DNA from: Paenibacillus hexagrammi | GTDB lineage: Bacteria; Bacillota; Bacilli; Paenibacillales; NBRC-103111 | Direction: 5' to 3' | Assembly: GCF_021513275.1 (NCBI RefSeq) | Contig: NZ_CP090978.1 | Coordinates: forward strand, 5,947,001 to 6,011,000 | Length of the DNA: 64,000 bases | Part shown: piece by piece, positions 53,894-61,637 of the stretch | Numbering within the stretch: the stretch's first letter is position 1 | Layout of the letters: each line of letters begins with the position of its first letter | Program-made: the position numbers and the translations under genes | Notes under the pieces: generated by a model | The model's input: the letters and a program-made list of their open reading frames with translations, nothing else | Database searches by the model: none | Told to the model about the DNA's origin: nothing

Positions 53894-54436
53894 TTATGGA
53901 GTAGCAGTACTTCCATCCGCATTAAGAAGAAGATAACTGCCTCTTACCATGATATAAATGTCGGCTGTGTTCTTTGGAGCTGGCTTAATACCTCGGCCTT
54001 CCCGAGGAAAAATCAAAAGATGATTCAGCTCTACGGCTGAACCGCTTGCTATATCCTTTCCGGCTGTAACATCCGGAACGCCGTCTCCATCGTTGCTCAC
54101 CGCGACAGTCTTGCCGGTTCGCACGATAAACTCCGCTCCAGCGCCTGCATAAAGAGTTTGATCCGCTTTTAGCTGGATCACGGTGATGCTTGCTGCTGTC
54201 GCAGAAGTTGTTGGTGTCGTCGTTGTACTCGACGAACCTTGCTGAGATGATACGTTTTTGGCTAGCGCATCTTCAATAAGTGCTTGCACCTTTGCTTCAC
54301 TTAAGGTGTTCTGGTCGAAGTAGCTTTTCGTGATGACCGGATCCGATGAGGAGCCGGGGGATGGGGCTTCGGCTTGGGAGGTAGGTAAAATAATTGTAAA
54401 CGTTACAAAAAAAAGTGCTACAGTTTTTCTTATCAT
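53894..54436 (-). CDS. Small secreted protein of unknown function
   Basis: 180 residues from the ATG at 54436 (AGGAG 7 bases upstream). A signal peptide (MIRKTVALFFVTFTIILP, cleavage near AEA) is followed by a Ser/Thr-rich linker (QQGSSSTTTTPTTSA). A compact C-terminal part with IVRTGKTVAVSNDGDGVPDVTAG and LLIFPREGRGIKP follows. Not recognised. It lies directly after the S-layer terminator and could be a surface or spore-coat associated protein. Confidence 0.75.
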   Translation of the reverse strand: MIRKTVALFFVTFTIILPTSQAEAPSPGSSSDPVITKSYFDQNTLSEAKVQALIEDALAKNVSSQQGSSSTTTTPTTSATAASITVIQLKADQTLYAGAGAEFIVRTGKTVAVSNDGDGVPDVTAGKDIASGSAVELNHLLIFPREGRGIKPAPKNTADIYIMVRGSYLLLNADGSTATP

Positions 54437-54453
54437 TTAAAAACTCCTAAAGT

Positions 54454-54483
54454 GAAAAGAAGACCCATAATGGGTCCTCTTTC
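54454..54483 (-). terminator. Terminator of S-layer gene copy 1
   Basis: GAAAGAGGACCCA/TGGGTCTTCTTTTC stem with U-rich 3' side on the minus strand, 21 bp after the S-layer stop and just before the secreted-protein gene. Confidence 0.82.
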
Positions 54484-54504
54484 AATTTCTTTAACTAACT
54501 ATTA

Positions 54505-57500
54505 TTAGTTTGTTCCTACAGTAACTGCTGTGGAAAGTGACTTGCCGTTTGGAGCTACTACTTTCAAAGTAAATCCTTGTACCGTAGTAGGAATTGTAAC
54601 TGTTCCATTTTCTTGATCAACAGTAACAGTACCAGAACCAACCACATCTTCAACCGCATAAGTTAAGTTAAGGATGTCATTGTAAGTGACTTGGTTTCCA
54701 TCTTTATATTCACTACCATATTGATCTTTAACTGTTAGATCCATAAGGGAATCAATAGAAATTGGAGTTGTGCCATTTGTTGTAACACCATCTTTATCGG
54801 ATTTACCGTCAATAGATGCTACAGAAGGAACTTCGTTTTTAACAGTAATCTTAGTGTTTACAGATTTTAACTCATCTTTAAGAGTTTTATAAAGTACAGT
54901 AACATCAGTTGTACCGGCCTTATTACCAAGGACGTAACCTTTACCGATATCACCGTATGTTGTTGCACCTACAGTTTTACCTTCTGTAGCTTGAGCTACG
55001 TTAGGGTCACCAGTAGTAACTCTTTGAATGCGGTTAGGAATTGCAACATCGTCACCAGATGAATCTTTTGCACTTACAGTTACTTCTTTAGCAACTTTGA
55101 AACCAGCATACGTAGTAGCAATTAAATCATCTAAATTGCCGAAGTTACTGTGGTTATCCAGGAATGCATAAGTTGCACCTAGATCAGAAACAGAGTAAGT
55201 CAAGTCAGCAGTTTTAGCGTTAAGTCCTTCAAAGTTTTTAGTGATAGTCTTAATAACGGAAGGTGTACCACCATCAATTTTCTTGCGCAACTCAAACTTA
55301 ATTTCTGCTTTACCAATAGTACTTTTGGTTTTCAGATTGAAACCATCATTAAAATTGTCAAAGTCATTAGAAGCAATTGTGAATGTTTGTTTGTTGGTAG
55401 CATCACCGAGAATAGCAGCAGAAGTGAATGCAGCATTATCGTCTTTACCAACTAACAAGAAACCGTTTTGCAATTCTGGATCAGCCACTGTACCAAGGTT
55501 CGCTTGTACAGTAGGTGTAATTGTCAAATACACATCATAAGTTACTGACTTACCATTTTCAGTTGTGTGACCATTAACAATCTTTTTAAGGTCAGCACCA
55601 TATTGGTCTTTTACCTTCAAGATAAGATCAGTGTCGGATTCTCCTACACCTTTCTTTTTGCTATCTGTTGCTACAGTAAGATTGTCAGCAACACGCGGCT
55701 TACCAATTGGAACGTTGATGTATTTGTAATCATTTGCGTTTACTTCGGAGATATTGGCGCTAATGTATGCAGTTCCATTTTCAGCTGTTTCATCCACAGC
55801 AGCAATTTTGATTGAACCTGCATGTTCACCAGTTTTAATCAACTGATCACCTGCGATAGAAGCATCTCCATCACCAAGTGTAACATTGCCGGATGCACTG
55901 ATCTTGATGCGTTTCAAGTTTGTATCGTCTGTCAAATCAGATACACTCAATTTGTTACCACTAGCGTCGTAACCAATCAAAGGAATATATTGTGCGTCAG
56001 TACCATCTTTACCATCACCAGCAGCCAGACTTCCGGTAAATGTGCCAAACTCAAGCTTAGTTACTACTGCTGCAGCCTTCACATTGAATTTAGTAGTTTG
56101 TGAAGAGGAACCACCATAAACAGTAACTGTATATTCGCCATTCTTATCAATTTTGTCAGACAATGTCAATTTAACAATTCTGTTATTACCTTCACTGTCA
56201 TCATCATACGTTACATCGATGTTGTCTTCATAAGGAGTAACGATCGCATTCAGGTTATCATTAATACTATCTGCAGTAAGTTGATCAGCAGTTACAGTAT
56301 TGCCATACTGATCATATTCACGAACTGGGATTTCCAGGTAGTCACCTTTATCGGAAAGACCTGTTCCATTGTTGTATTTAACATCACCAAGCTCAATTTT
56401 CGAAATGAACGGTTGGTTTCCTAGCTTAAATGTTTTTTGTGCACTAATACGAGTATCATTATGGTACACAGTAACAGGAATCATACTAGCACCTTGAATA
56501 AGGCTATTATCTGACTTAGTGTCCATTTTGATAATCAATGTACCGTCAGTGCTATCTTTAGTAATTGTCGCAGCACTATCAGTCGTGTAAACACTAAAAT
56601 CACCAGCAGAGAATGAAGCAGTCTCACCGTATTGGTTTACAGCTTTAACTTTTACAGTTGCCTTTTTAGAGTAAGCCACTGTATCCCCTGCATTTACAAA
56701 CTCAAGAGACTTAACAGCTTCTTTTTCACCCTTAAACTCAGCAGTTGTTTTTTCTACTGAAGCTTCATCAAGACCAGTTACTGCAACAGAGTAGTCAGCT
56801 TCTTGAATTTTAACATCAGTCAAAGTCAAAGTAGCTGTCTTCTTATCATCGGACCATGTTGTTGTAGTAGCAACATCAACTGTTCCTCTTTTAAGAGAAA
56901 TTTTAGCTTTTTCTGTATCAACTGGTTTATTGAAAGAAACTTCAACTTTTTGTACACCAGCAGCTTTAGCACCAGTTACGGACACTTTACCAGCAGGTAC
57001 GTATTGTTGTTTAGCTTCATACGCACCTGTCAACAGAAGGTCACGAGTTGCATTGGATTGACCATCGAAACCACCTTCAGCAGCAGGGAACAATTTCAAT
57101 TCTAGAGCCAGAGCTACATAACCTTGTGCCCAATCGGAAACAGTAGTATCATCGCCAGTCTTAGCTTTCGCATCAGCATCTTTACCCAGTACGCGAACCA
57201 GGAAAGTAGCGAGTTGTTCTTTGGTTACTTTTCCAGCTGGGTTGTAAGTACCTTCGCCATAACCATCAGTTACGCCAGCAGATTTCAAAGCTTCAATGTA
57301 AGGAAGTGCATAACCATTAGCTGCATCATCAGCACTTACATCAGAGAAACTGGAGTCCTTAAGGTCTTTATTTACATCAAGACCCATGATTAAAGCTGCA
57401 ACTTTCGCGAATTGAGCGCGGTTCATTTCATCTTTCAAACCAAACTCAGTATCGCTTACGCCATCAAAAATACCAGCGCTGATCATTGCATCGAACTTGG

Positions 57501-57642
57501 CTTTTGTTGCTGCGTCAAGATCTTTAAGATCAGTAAAATTATCAGAAGTTTTTGTTGCAGCAGCTGTATCAGCAAATGCTACGGAAGAAAATACGGATAA
57601 TGCCATTGCTGTAGAAAGAATTACGGATAAACTTTTCTTCAT
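54505..57642 (-). CDS. S-layer protein, copy 1
   Basis: 1045 residues from the ATG at 57642. Signal peptide MKKSLSVILSTAMALSVF ending near AFA. Three SLH domains in the first 220 residues (DEMNRAQFAKVAALIMGL, ALPYIEALKSAGVTDGYG with KVTKEQLATFLVRVLGK, and YVALALELKLF) bind pyruvylated wall polymer. The rest is Ig-like repeats with recurring VKDQYG sequences. It is clearly paralogous to copies 2 and 3 but more AT-rich and diverged. A second, upstream in-frame start exists (see 57643-57720). Probably one of the most abundant proteins of the cell. Confidence 0.93.
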   Translation of the reverse strand: MKKSLSVILSTAMALSVFSSVAFADTAAATKTSDNFTDLKDLDAATKAKFDAMISAGIFDGVSDTEFGLKDEMNRAQFAKVAALIMGLDVNKDLKDSSFSDVSADDAANGYALPYIEALKSAGVTDGYGEGTYNPAGKVTKEQLATFLVRVLGKDADAKAKTGDDTTVSDWAQGYVALALELKLFPAAEGGFDGQSNATRDLLLTGAYEAKQQYVPAGKVSVTGAKAAGVQKVEVSFNKPVDTEKAKISLKRGTVDVATTTTWSDDKKTATLTLTDVKIQEADYSVAVTGLDEASVEKTTAEFKGEKEAVKSLEFVNAGDTVAYSKKATVKVKAVNQYGETASFSAGDFSVYTTDSAATITKDSTDGTLIIKMDTKSDNSLIQGASMIPVTVYHNDTRISAQKTFKLGNQPFISKIELGDVKYNNGTGLSDKGDYLEIPVREYDQYGNTVTADQLTADSINDNLNAIVTPYEDNIDVTYDDDSEGNNRIVKLTLSDKIDKNGEYTVTVYGGSSSQTTKFNVKAAAVVTKLEFGTFTGSLAAGDGKDGTDAQYIPLIGYDASGNKLSVSDLTDDTNLKRIKISASGNVTLGDGDASIAGDQLIKTGEHAGSIKIAAVDETAENGTAYISANISEVNANDYKYINVPIGKPRVADNLTVATDSKKKGVGESDTDLILKVKDQYGADLKKIVNGHTTENGKSVTYDVYLTITPTVQANLGTVADPELQNGFLLVGKDDNAAFTSAAILGDATNKQTFTIASNDFDNFNDGFNLKTKSTIGKAEIKFELRKKIDGGTPSVIKTITKNFEGLNAKTADLTYSVSDLGATYAFLDNHSNFGNLDDLIATTYAGFKVAKEVTVSAKDSSGDDVAIPNRIQRVTTGDPNVAQATEGKTVGATTYGDIGKGYVLGNKAGTTDVTVLYKTLKDELKSVNTKITVKNEVPSVASIDGKSDKDGVTTNGTTPISIDSLMDLTVKDQYGSEYKDGNQVTYNDILNLTYAVEDVVGSGTVTVDQENGTVTIPTTVQGFTLKVVAPNGKSLSTAVTVGTN

Positions 57643-57720
57643 AACCTTTTTTTCTCCTCCTTGAATATCTTTCGCTTTATTTGAATTTATTGAAAATAAA
57701 TTGTAGCTCGATTTACTCAT
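57643..57720 (-). other. Alternative upstream translation start of S-layer copy 1 (26-residue extension)
   Basis: An in-frame ATG at 57720 has a strong AAAGGGGGTG site 8 bases upstream and would add MSKSSYNLFSINSNKAK... before the signal-peptide methionine, which has its own AAGGAGGAG site. No stop lies between. Tandem in-frame starts of this kind are known for the Brevibacillus middle wall protein gene. Confidence 0.6.
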
Positions 57721-57842
57721 TGTCCGGTTCACCCCCTTTCCAGAGTTGAGCATCATAATATAACTAAGTTCATTTGCGACACTTCGTCACATAGAAACTA
57801 GTAAACTCGCACTAATATACATAGATTCTTGCACCAATTTAC

Positions 57843-57871
57843 ATTATACATTGGTCGAATAGCGTCGTAAA
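57843..57871 (-). promoter_or_regulatory. Sigma-A promoter of S-layer copy 1
   Basis: Minus-strand TTTACG (57866-57871), 17-base spacer, perfect TATAAT (57843-57848). The leader to the first ATG is about 115 bases. The remaining 57872-58065 is AT-rich with nothing else recognised. Confidence 0.72.
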
Positions 57872-58065
57872 GAGTTATTTTCTTTTTTTATGAAATGGAT
57901 TCATTTAACTAACTTGTTTCAAAGTATTAAACGCAAACTTTTAAAAAAAGTTGCGTTCTCAAAAAAATTTTTAACACTATCTAAAATTTATTTCGAAATT
58001 CGCTATATTCCATAAATGATTCTACATCAGATTAAGTAAAAGACATTAATTTTATCTGTAAAGCA

Positions 58066-58098
58066 AAGAGGACCCTCTCTAAGCCTAGGAGTCCTCTT
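58066..58098 (-). terminator. Terminator of S-layer copy 2
   Basis: AAGAGGAC/GTCCTCTT 8-bp stem (58066-58073 with 58091-58098) with a 17-base loop, extendable by a few pairs; U tract on the minus strand is imperfect (TGCTTTA). Confidence 0.65.
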
Positions 58099-58119
58099 GT
58101 TTTATACACTTGATATGCC

Positions 58120-61100
58120 TTAGTTTAATACTGCTACCGTTACTGCTGTGGAAGCTGTTTTGCCGTTTGGCGCTACTACTTTCAGTGTAAAGCCTTTAAC
58201 TGTGGAATCGATGCTGATCGTTCCGTTGTCTTGGTCGATCGTGATGTTACCTTCGCCTACCACATCTTCTACCGCATACGTTAGACCTAGAATCGCGTTA
58301 TATGTGACTTGGTTGCCATCTTTAAACTCGTCTCCAAACTGGTCTTTTACAGCTAGATCCATGATCGAGTCGATGCTGATGTCACTGCCGTCTGCAATCG
58401 TTTTGTCACCATTGGCTGTGATCGAGGCTACCGCTGGCATTTCGTTTTTCACGGTTACGCTCGTGTTCACTGATTTCAGTTCGCCCTTCAGCGTTTCGTA
58501 CAGCACCGTTACATCCGTTGTGCCTGCCTCATTACCCATCACATAGGCTTTGCCCGCATCTCCATGCACACCGTCGCCAATGACTGCTTTGGCTACGTTA
58601 GGGTCGCCTGTTGTTGCCCGCTGTACTTGGTTCGGAATAGCCACTTCATCACCTGCGGAATCTTTTGCAGATACCGTAATTTCTTTCGCTACCTTCGATC
58701 CGCCATAGTTCGCTGTTAACGCTGTGCCCAGTGCGCCGAAGTTCTCTGCGTTATCCAGGAACGCATATGCTTCTCCCGGTTGGCTCACGCTATACGTCAG
58801 GTCTGCTTTGGCTGCGTTCAAACCTTCAAATGTCTTCGTGATCGTTCTAATCACCGACGGTGTGCCGTCTCCTACGGTTTTGCGAAGCTCAAACTTCACT
58901 TCTGCTTTCCCGATGGTGTTGTTGGTGTTGATCGTAAAGCCGTCGTTAAAGATATCGAACTTATCCGGTGTAATCGTGAAATTTTGTTTCACGTTATCTC
59001 CAATAATCGGAGCCGTTGTAAACGCGGCGTTGTCGTCTTTACCTACTACGGTGAAACCTGTTCCTGTATTTGCTGCATCCGTGCTTACCGATGTCACGGT
59101 CATGTACACATCATACGAGACCGCTTTGCCGTTTTCTGTGGTATCGCCCACGATGTTTTTCAGGTCCGCACCGTACTGGTCTTTGACTTTGACAACCAAG
59201 TCCGTATCGGATGTGCCAATTCCTTTTTTCTTGCTGTCTGTTGCTACCGTCATGGTATCAGCTACACGCGCCTTGCCGATCGGCAGGTTCATGTATTTGT
59301 AGTCGTTCGCGTTCATCTCTGAGATGTTGGCACTGATGTACGCTGTGCCATTCGCAGCTGTTTTGTCCACGGTTAGCTTGATCGATCCCGCATGCTCGCC
59401 TGTTTTAATCAGCTGCGCGCTAGCGTTACCGGCAGCGTCTACTGCGTGCACGTTACCCGATGCGCTAATTTTAATGCGCTCGATGTTCGTATCGTTCACC
59501 AGGTCCGTTGTGCTCAGCTTATTGCCGCTCGCGTCGTATCCAATCACCGGAATGTACTGCGCATCGGTTCCGTCCAAGCCATCGCCCGCTGCTAGCGTGC
59601 CCGTAAAGCTGCCAAACTCAACTTTGGTTACGACCGCGGCTGCTTTCACGTTGAATTTCATCGTTTCGGATGATGCACCGCCATAGATTGTTGCTGTGTA
59701 CTCGCCGTTTTTATCCAGCTTGTCGCTCAGCGTCATTTTGACGATGCGGTTGGTTCCTTCGCTATCTTTGTCATACGTAACTGCAATGTTGCTCTCGTAT
59801 GGCGTAATCACAGCGTTCAGGTTGTCGTTAATGCCGTCTGCTTCGAGCTGGTCGGCTGTAACAACGTTACCGTATTGGTCAAGCTCGCGAACCGGCACTT
59901 CCAAGTAGTCGCCTTTATCAGATAGGGCCGACCCGTTGCTGTATTTGGCATCGCCAAGCTCAATTTTGGAGATGAACGATGTGTTGCCCAGCTTGAATGT
60001 TTTTTGCGCGCTGATGCGCGTATCGTTGTGGTACACCGTTACAGGAATCATGCTTGCGCCTTGTACTACGCCCGTGATATCCATCGTGTTCATTTTCACG
60101 ATCAAGGTGCCGTCTACGCTATCTTTACTTAGTGTTGCGCTGCCGTCTGTTGTATACACACTATAATCACCTGCGGAGAAGGATGCTACTTCACCGTACT
60201 GGTTCAGCGGCTTCACTCGCACCGTTGCTTGCTTAGAATATGCTACTGTATCCCCTGCACTTGCAAACTCAATGGATTTCACAGCTTCTTTTTCACCTAT
60301 AAATGTAGCTGTTGTTTTCTCTACCGCGTCAGCATCAAGACCAGACAAGGTTACAGTGTAGTCACCTTCGCCTACTTTTACGTCTGTTAGCGATAGTACC
60401 GCAGATTTCTTATCATCAGCAAATTTCACCGTTGTTGCTACATCTGCTGTGCCTTTTTTCAAGGATAGTGTCGCTTTCTCTGTATCGACCGGCTTGTTAA
60501 AAGAAACCGTTACTTGCTGTACGCCTGTTGCTTTCGCTTCCGTAACCGATACTTTGCCTGCTGGTACATACTGCTGCTTCGCTTCATAAGCACCTGTGAG
60601 TAACAGGTCGCGTGTTGCGTTGGCTTGGCCGCCGAATGTGCCGTCTTCGCCATTAGCCAAAAGCTTCAGTTCTAGTGCAAGTGCGACATAGCCTTGTGCC
60701 CAGTCGGACACGGTGGCATCTTCGCCTGTCATGGCTTTAGCGTCTGCGTCTTTACCCAGTACGCGGACCAAGAAGGTAGCCAGCTGCTCTTTCGTTACTT
60801 TGCCTGCTGGGTTGTACTGACCTTCAGCGTAGCCGTCGGTTACGCCGGCTTCTTTCAAAGCTTCAATATATGGCAGTGCATAACCGTTCGCCGGATCGTC
60901 TACACTAACGTCATTAAAGCTAGAAGCAGTTAGGTCTTTGTTGACGTCCAGACCCATGATCAGAGCTGCTACTTTCGCAAATTGTGCGCGGTTCATTTCA
61001 TCTTTCAATCCGAACGTCGTGTCGCTCACGCCATCAAAAATACCGGCGCTAATCATCGCGTCGAACTTCGCCTGCGTTGCTGCGTCTAGCTCTTTCAAAT

Positions 61101-61194
61101 CCGAGAAGTCTGCAGATGTTTTCGCGAATGCCATCGAGGAGAACATCGACAAAGCTACGGCTGTAGAAAGAACGACAGATAGGCTTTTCTTCAT
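58120..61194 (-). CDS. S-layer protein, copy 2
   Basis: 1024 residues. Signal peptide MKKSLSVVLSTAVALSMF, three SLH domains in residues 25-215 (DEMNRAQFAKVAALIMGLD; ALPYIEALKEAGVTDGYA; YVALALELKLLANG), then about 800 residues of Ig-like, Asp/Thr/Val-rich repeats. AGGAGG lies 11 bases before the ATG. The body is nearly identical to copy 3 and about 75-80 percent similar by eye to copy 1 at protein level. It is higher in GC than copy 1. A long leader upstream carries small hairpins typical of stable S-layer mRNAs. Confidence 0.94.
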   Translation of the reverse strand: MKKSLSVVLSTAVALSMFSSMAFAKTSADFSDLKELDAATQAKFDAMISAGIFDGVSDTTFGLKDEMNRAQFAKVAALIMGLDVNKDLTASSFNDVSVDDPANGYALPYIEALKEAGVTDGYAEGQYNPAGKVTKEQLATFLVRVLGKDADAKAMTGEDATVSDWAQGYVALALELKLLANGEDGTFGGQANATRDLLLTGAYEAKQQYVPAGKVSVTEAKATGVQQVTVSFNKPVDTEKATLSLKKGTADVATTVKFADDKKSAVLSLTDVKVGEGDYTVTLSGLDADAVEKTTATFIGEKEAVKSIEFASAGDTVAYSKQATVRVKPLNQYGEVASFSAGDYSVYTTDGSATLSKDSVDGTLIVKMNTMDITGVVQGASMIPVTVYHNDTRISAQKTFKLGNTSFISKIELGDAKYSNGSALSDKGDYLEVPVRELDQYGNVVTADQLEADGINDNLNAVITPYESNIAVTYDKDSEGTNRIVKMTLSDKLDKNGEYTATIYGGASSETMKFNVKAAAVVTKVEFGSFTGTLAAGDGLDGTDAQYIPVIGYDASGNKLSTTDLVNDTNIERIKISASGNVHAVDAAGNASAQLIKTGEHAGSIKLTVDKTAANGTAYISANISEMNANDYKYMNLPIGKARVADTMTVATDSKKKGIGTSDTDLVVKVKDQYGADLKNIVGDTTENGKAVSYDVYMTVTSVSTDAANTGTGFTVVGKDDNAAFTTAPIIGDNVKQNFTITPDKFDIFNDGFTINTNNTIGKAEVKFELRKTVGDGTPSVIRTITKTFEGLNAAKADLTYSVSQPGEAYAFLDNAENFGALGTALTANYGGSKVAKEITVSAKDSAGDEVAIPNQVQRATTGDPNVAKAVIGDGVHGDAGKAYVMGNEAGTTDVTVLYETLKGELKSVNTSVTVKNEMPAVASITANGDKTIADGSDISIDSIMDLAVKDQFGDEFKDGNQVTYNAILGLTYAVEDVVGEGNITIDQDNGTISIDSTVKGFTLKVVAPNGKTASTAVTVAVLN
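58135..60492 (-). repeat. Direct repeat, unit A (pairs with 61644-64000)
   Basis: About 2.36 kb that matches 61644-64000 at a constant offset of 3509 bases (3508 after the single-T difference at 62733-62737). Only a handful of substitutions were seen, for example around 59040-59070 versus 62550-62580 and near 58697 versus 62206. Tandem gene-sized duplication. Confidence 0.9.
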
Positions 61195-61605
61195 AAGGGT
61201 TGGTTCCTCCTGGTATGTGAAGTTTTTTGTTATAAACTTTATAACCTGTTGTGGTGTGCCGCCAATGGGTTACCGCGGCATGCGGCTGTGTAATAGCAAG
61301 ATGCTGGTCAACTCTGGCTGATACTTGGCAGCGCCAAGTGCGTCTTGCGGTTTAAATCTTGTGATCATTCACTTTCGTGTATTATTTCGTATATCATCTC
61401 GGCTACAAGAATGAGTATACTATCTGCTAACCAACTTTTCATTGATAAGTATTTTCCATCTTGTAATTAACTTGGTTTCAAAACTTGGTGCTATGTGTAG
61501 TTTCCCTGCGGGAACGCCGACACTGTGTGAATCAAAGGTATGCGGACTAGGCGGATCATGAATTCGTTGTTTAGCTTACTTGACCTCACTAAACCCCTAA
61601 ATAAC
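61195..61605 (-). promoter_or_regulatory. Leader and promoter region of S-layer copy 2
   Basis: 411 bp. Two perfect hairpins lie in the leader: GTTATAAA/TTTATAAC at 61229-61245 and ACTTGGC/GCCAAGT at 61323-61339. A possible promoter is TTGTAG (61403-61408), 18-base spacer, TAATAC (61379-61384). The rest has no recognised element. Confidence 0.4.
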
Positions 61606-61631
61606 AAAAGAAGGCCCGAAGGCCCTCTTTT
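61606..61631 (-). terminator. Terminator of S-layer copy 3
   Basis: AAAAGAGGGCC/GGCCTTCTTTT stem with a TTCG tetraloop and U run on the minus strand, 6 bp after the stop codon. Confidence 0.9.
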
Positions 61632-61637
61632 CATTGA

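Noticed and set aside
58148..59302. Long plus-strand open frames antisense to the S-layer genes (132 to 203 residues), repeated near 61657-62844
   Set aside because: They mirror the codon pattern of the S-layer genes, lack ribosome sites, and recur only because the S-layer sequence is duplicated.
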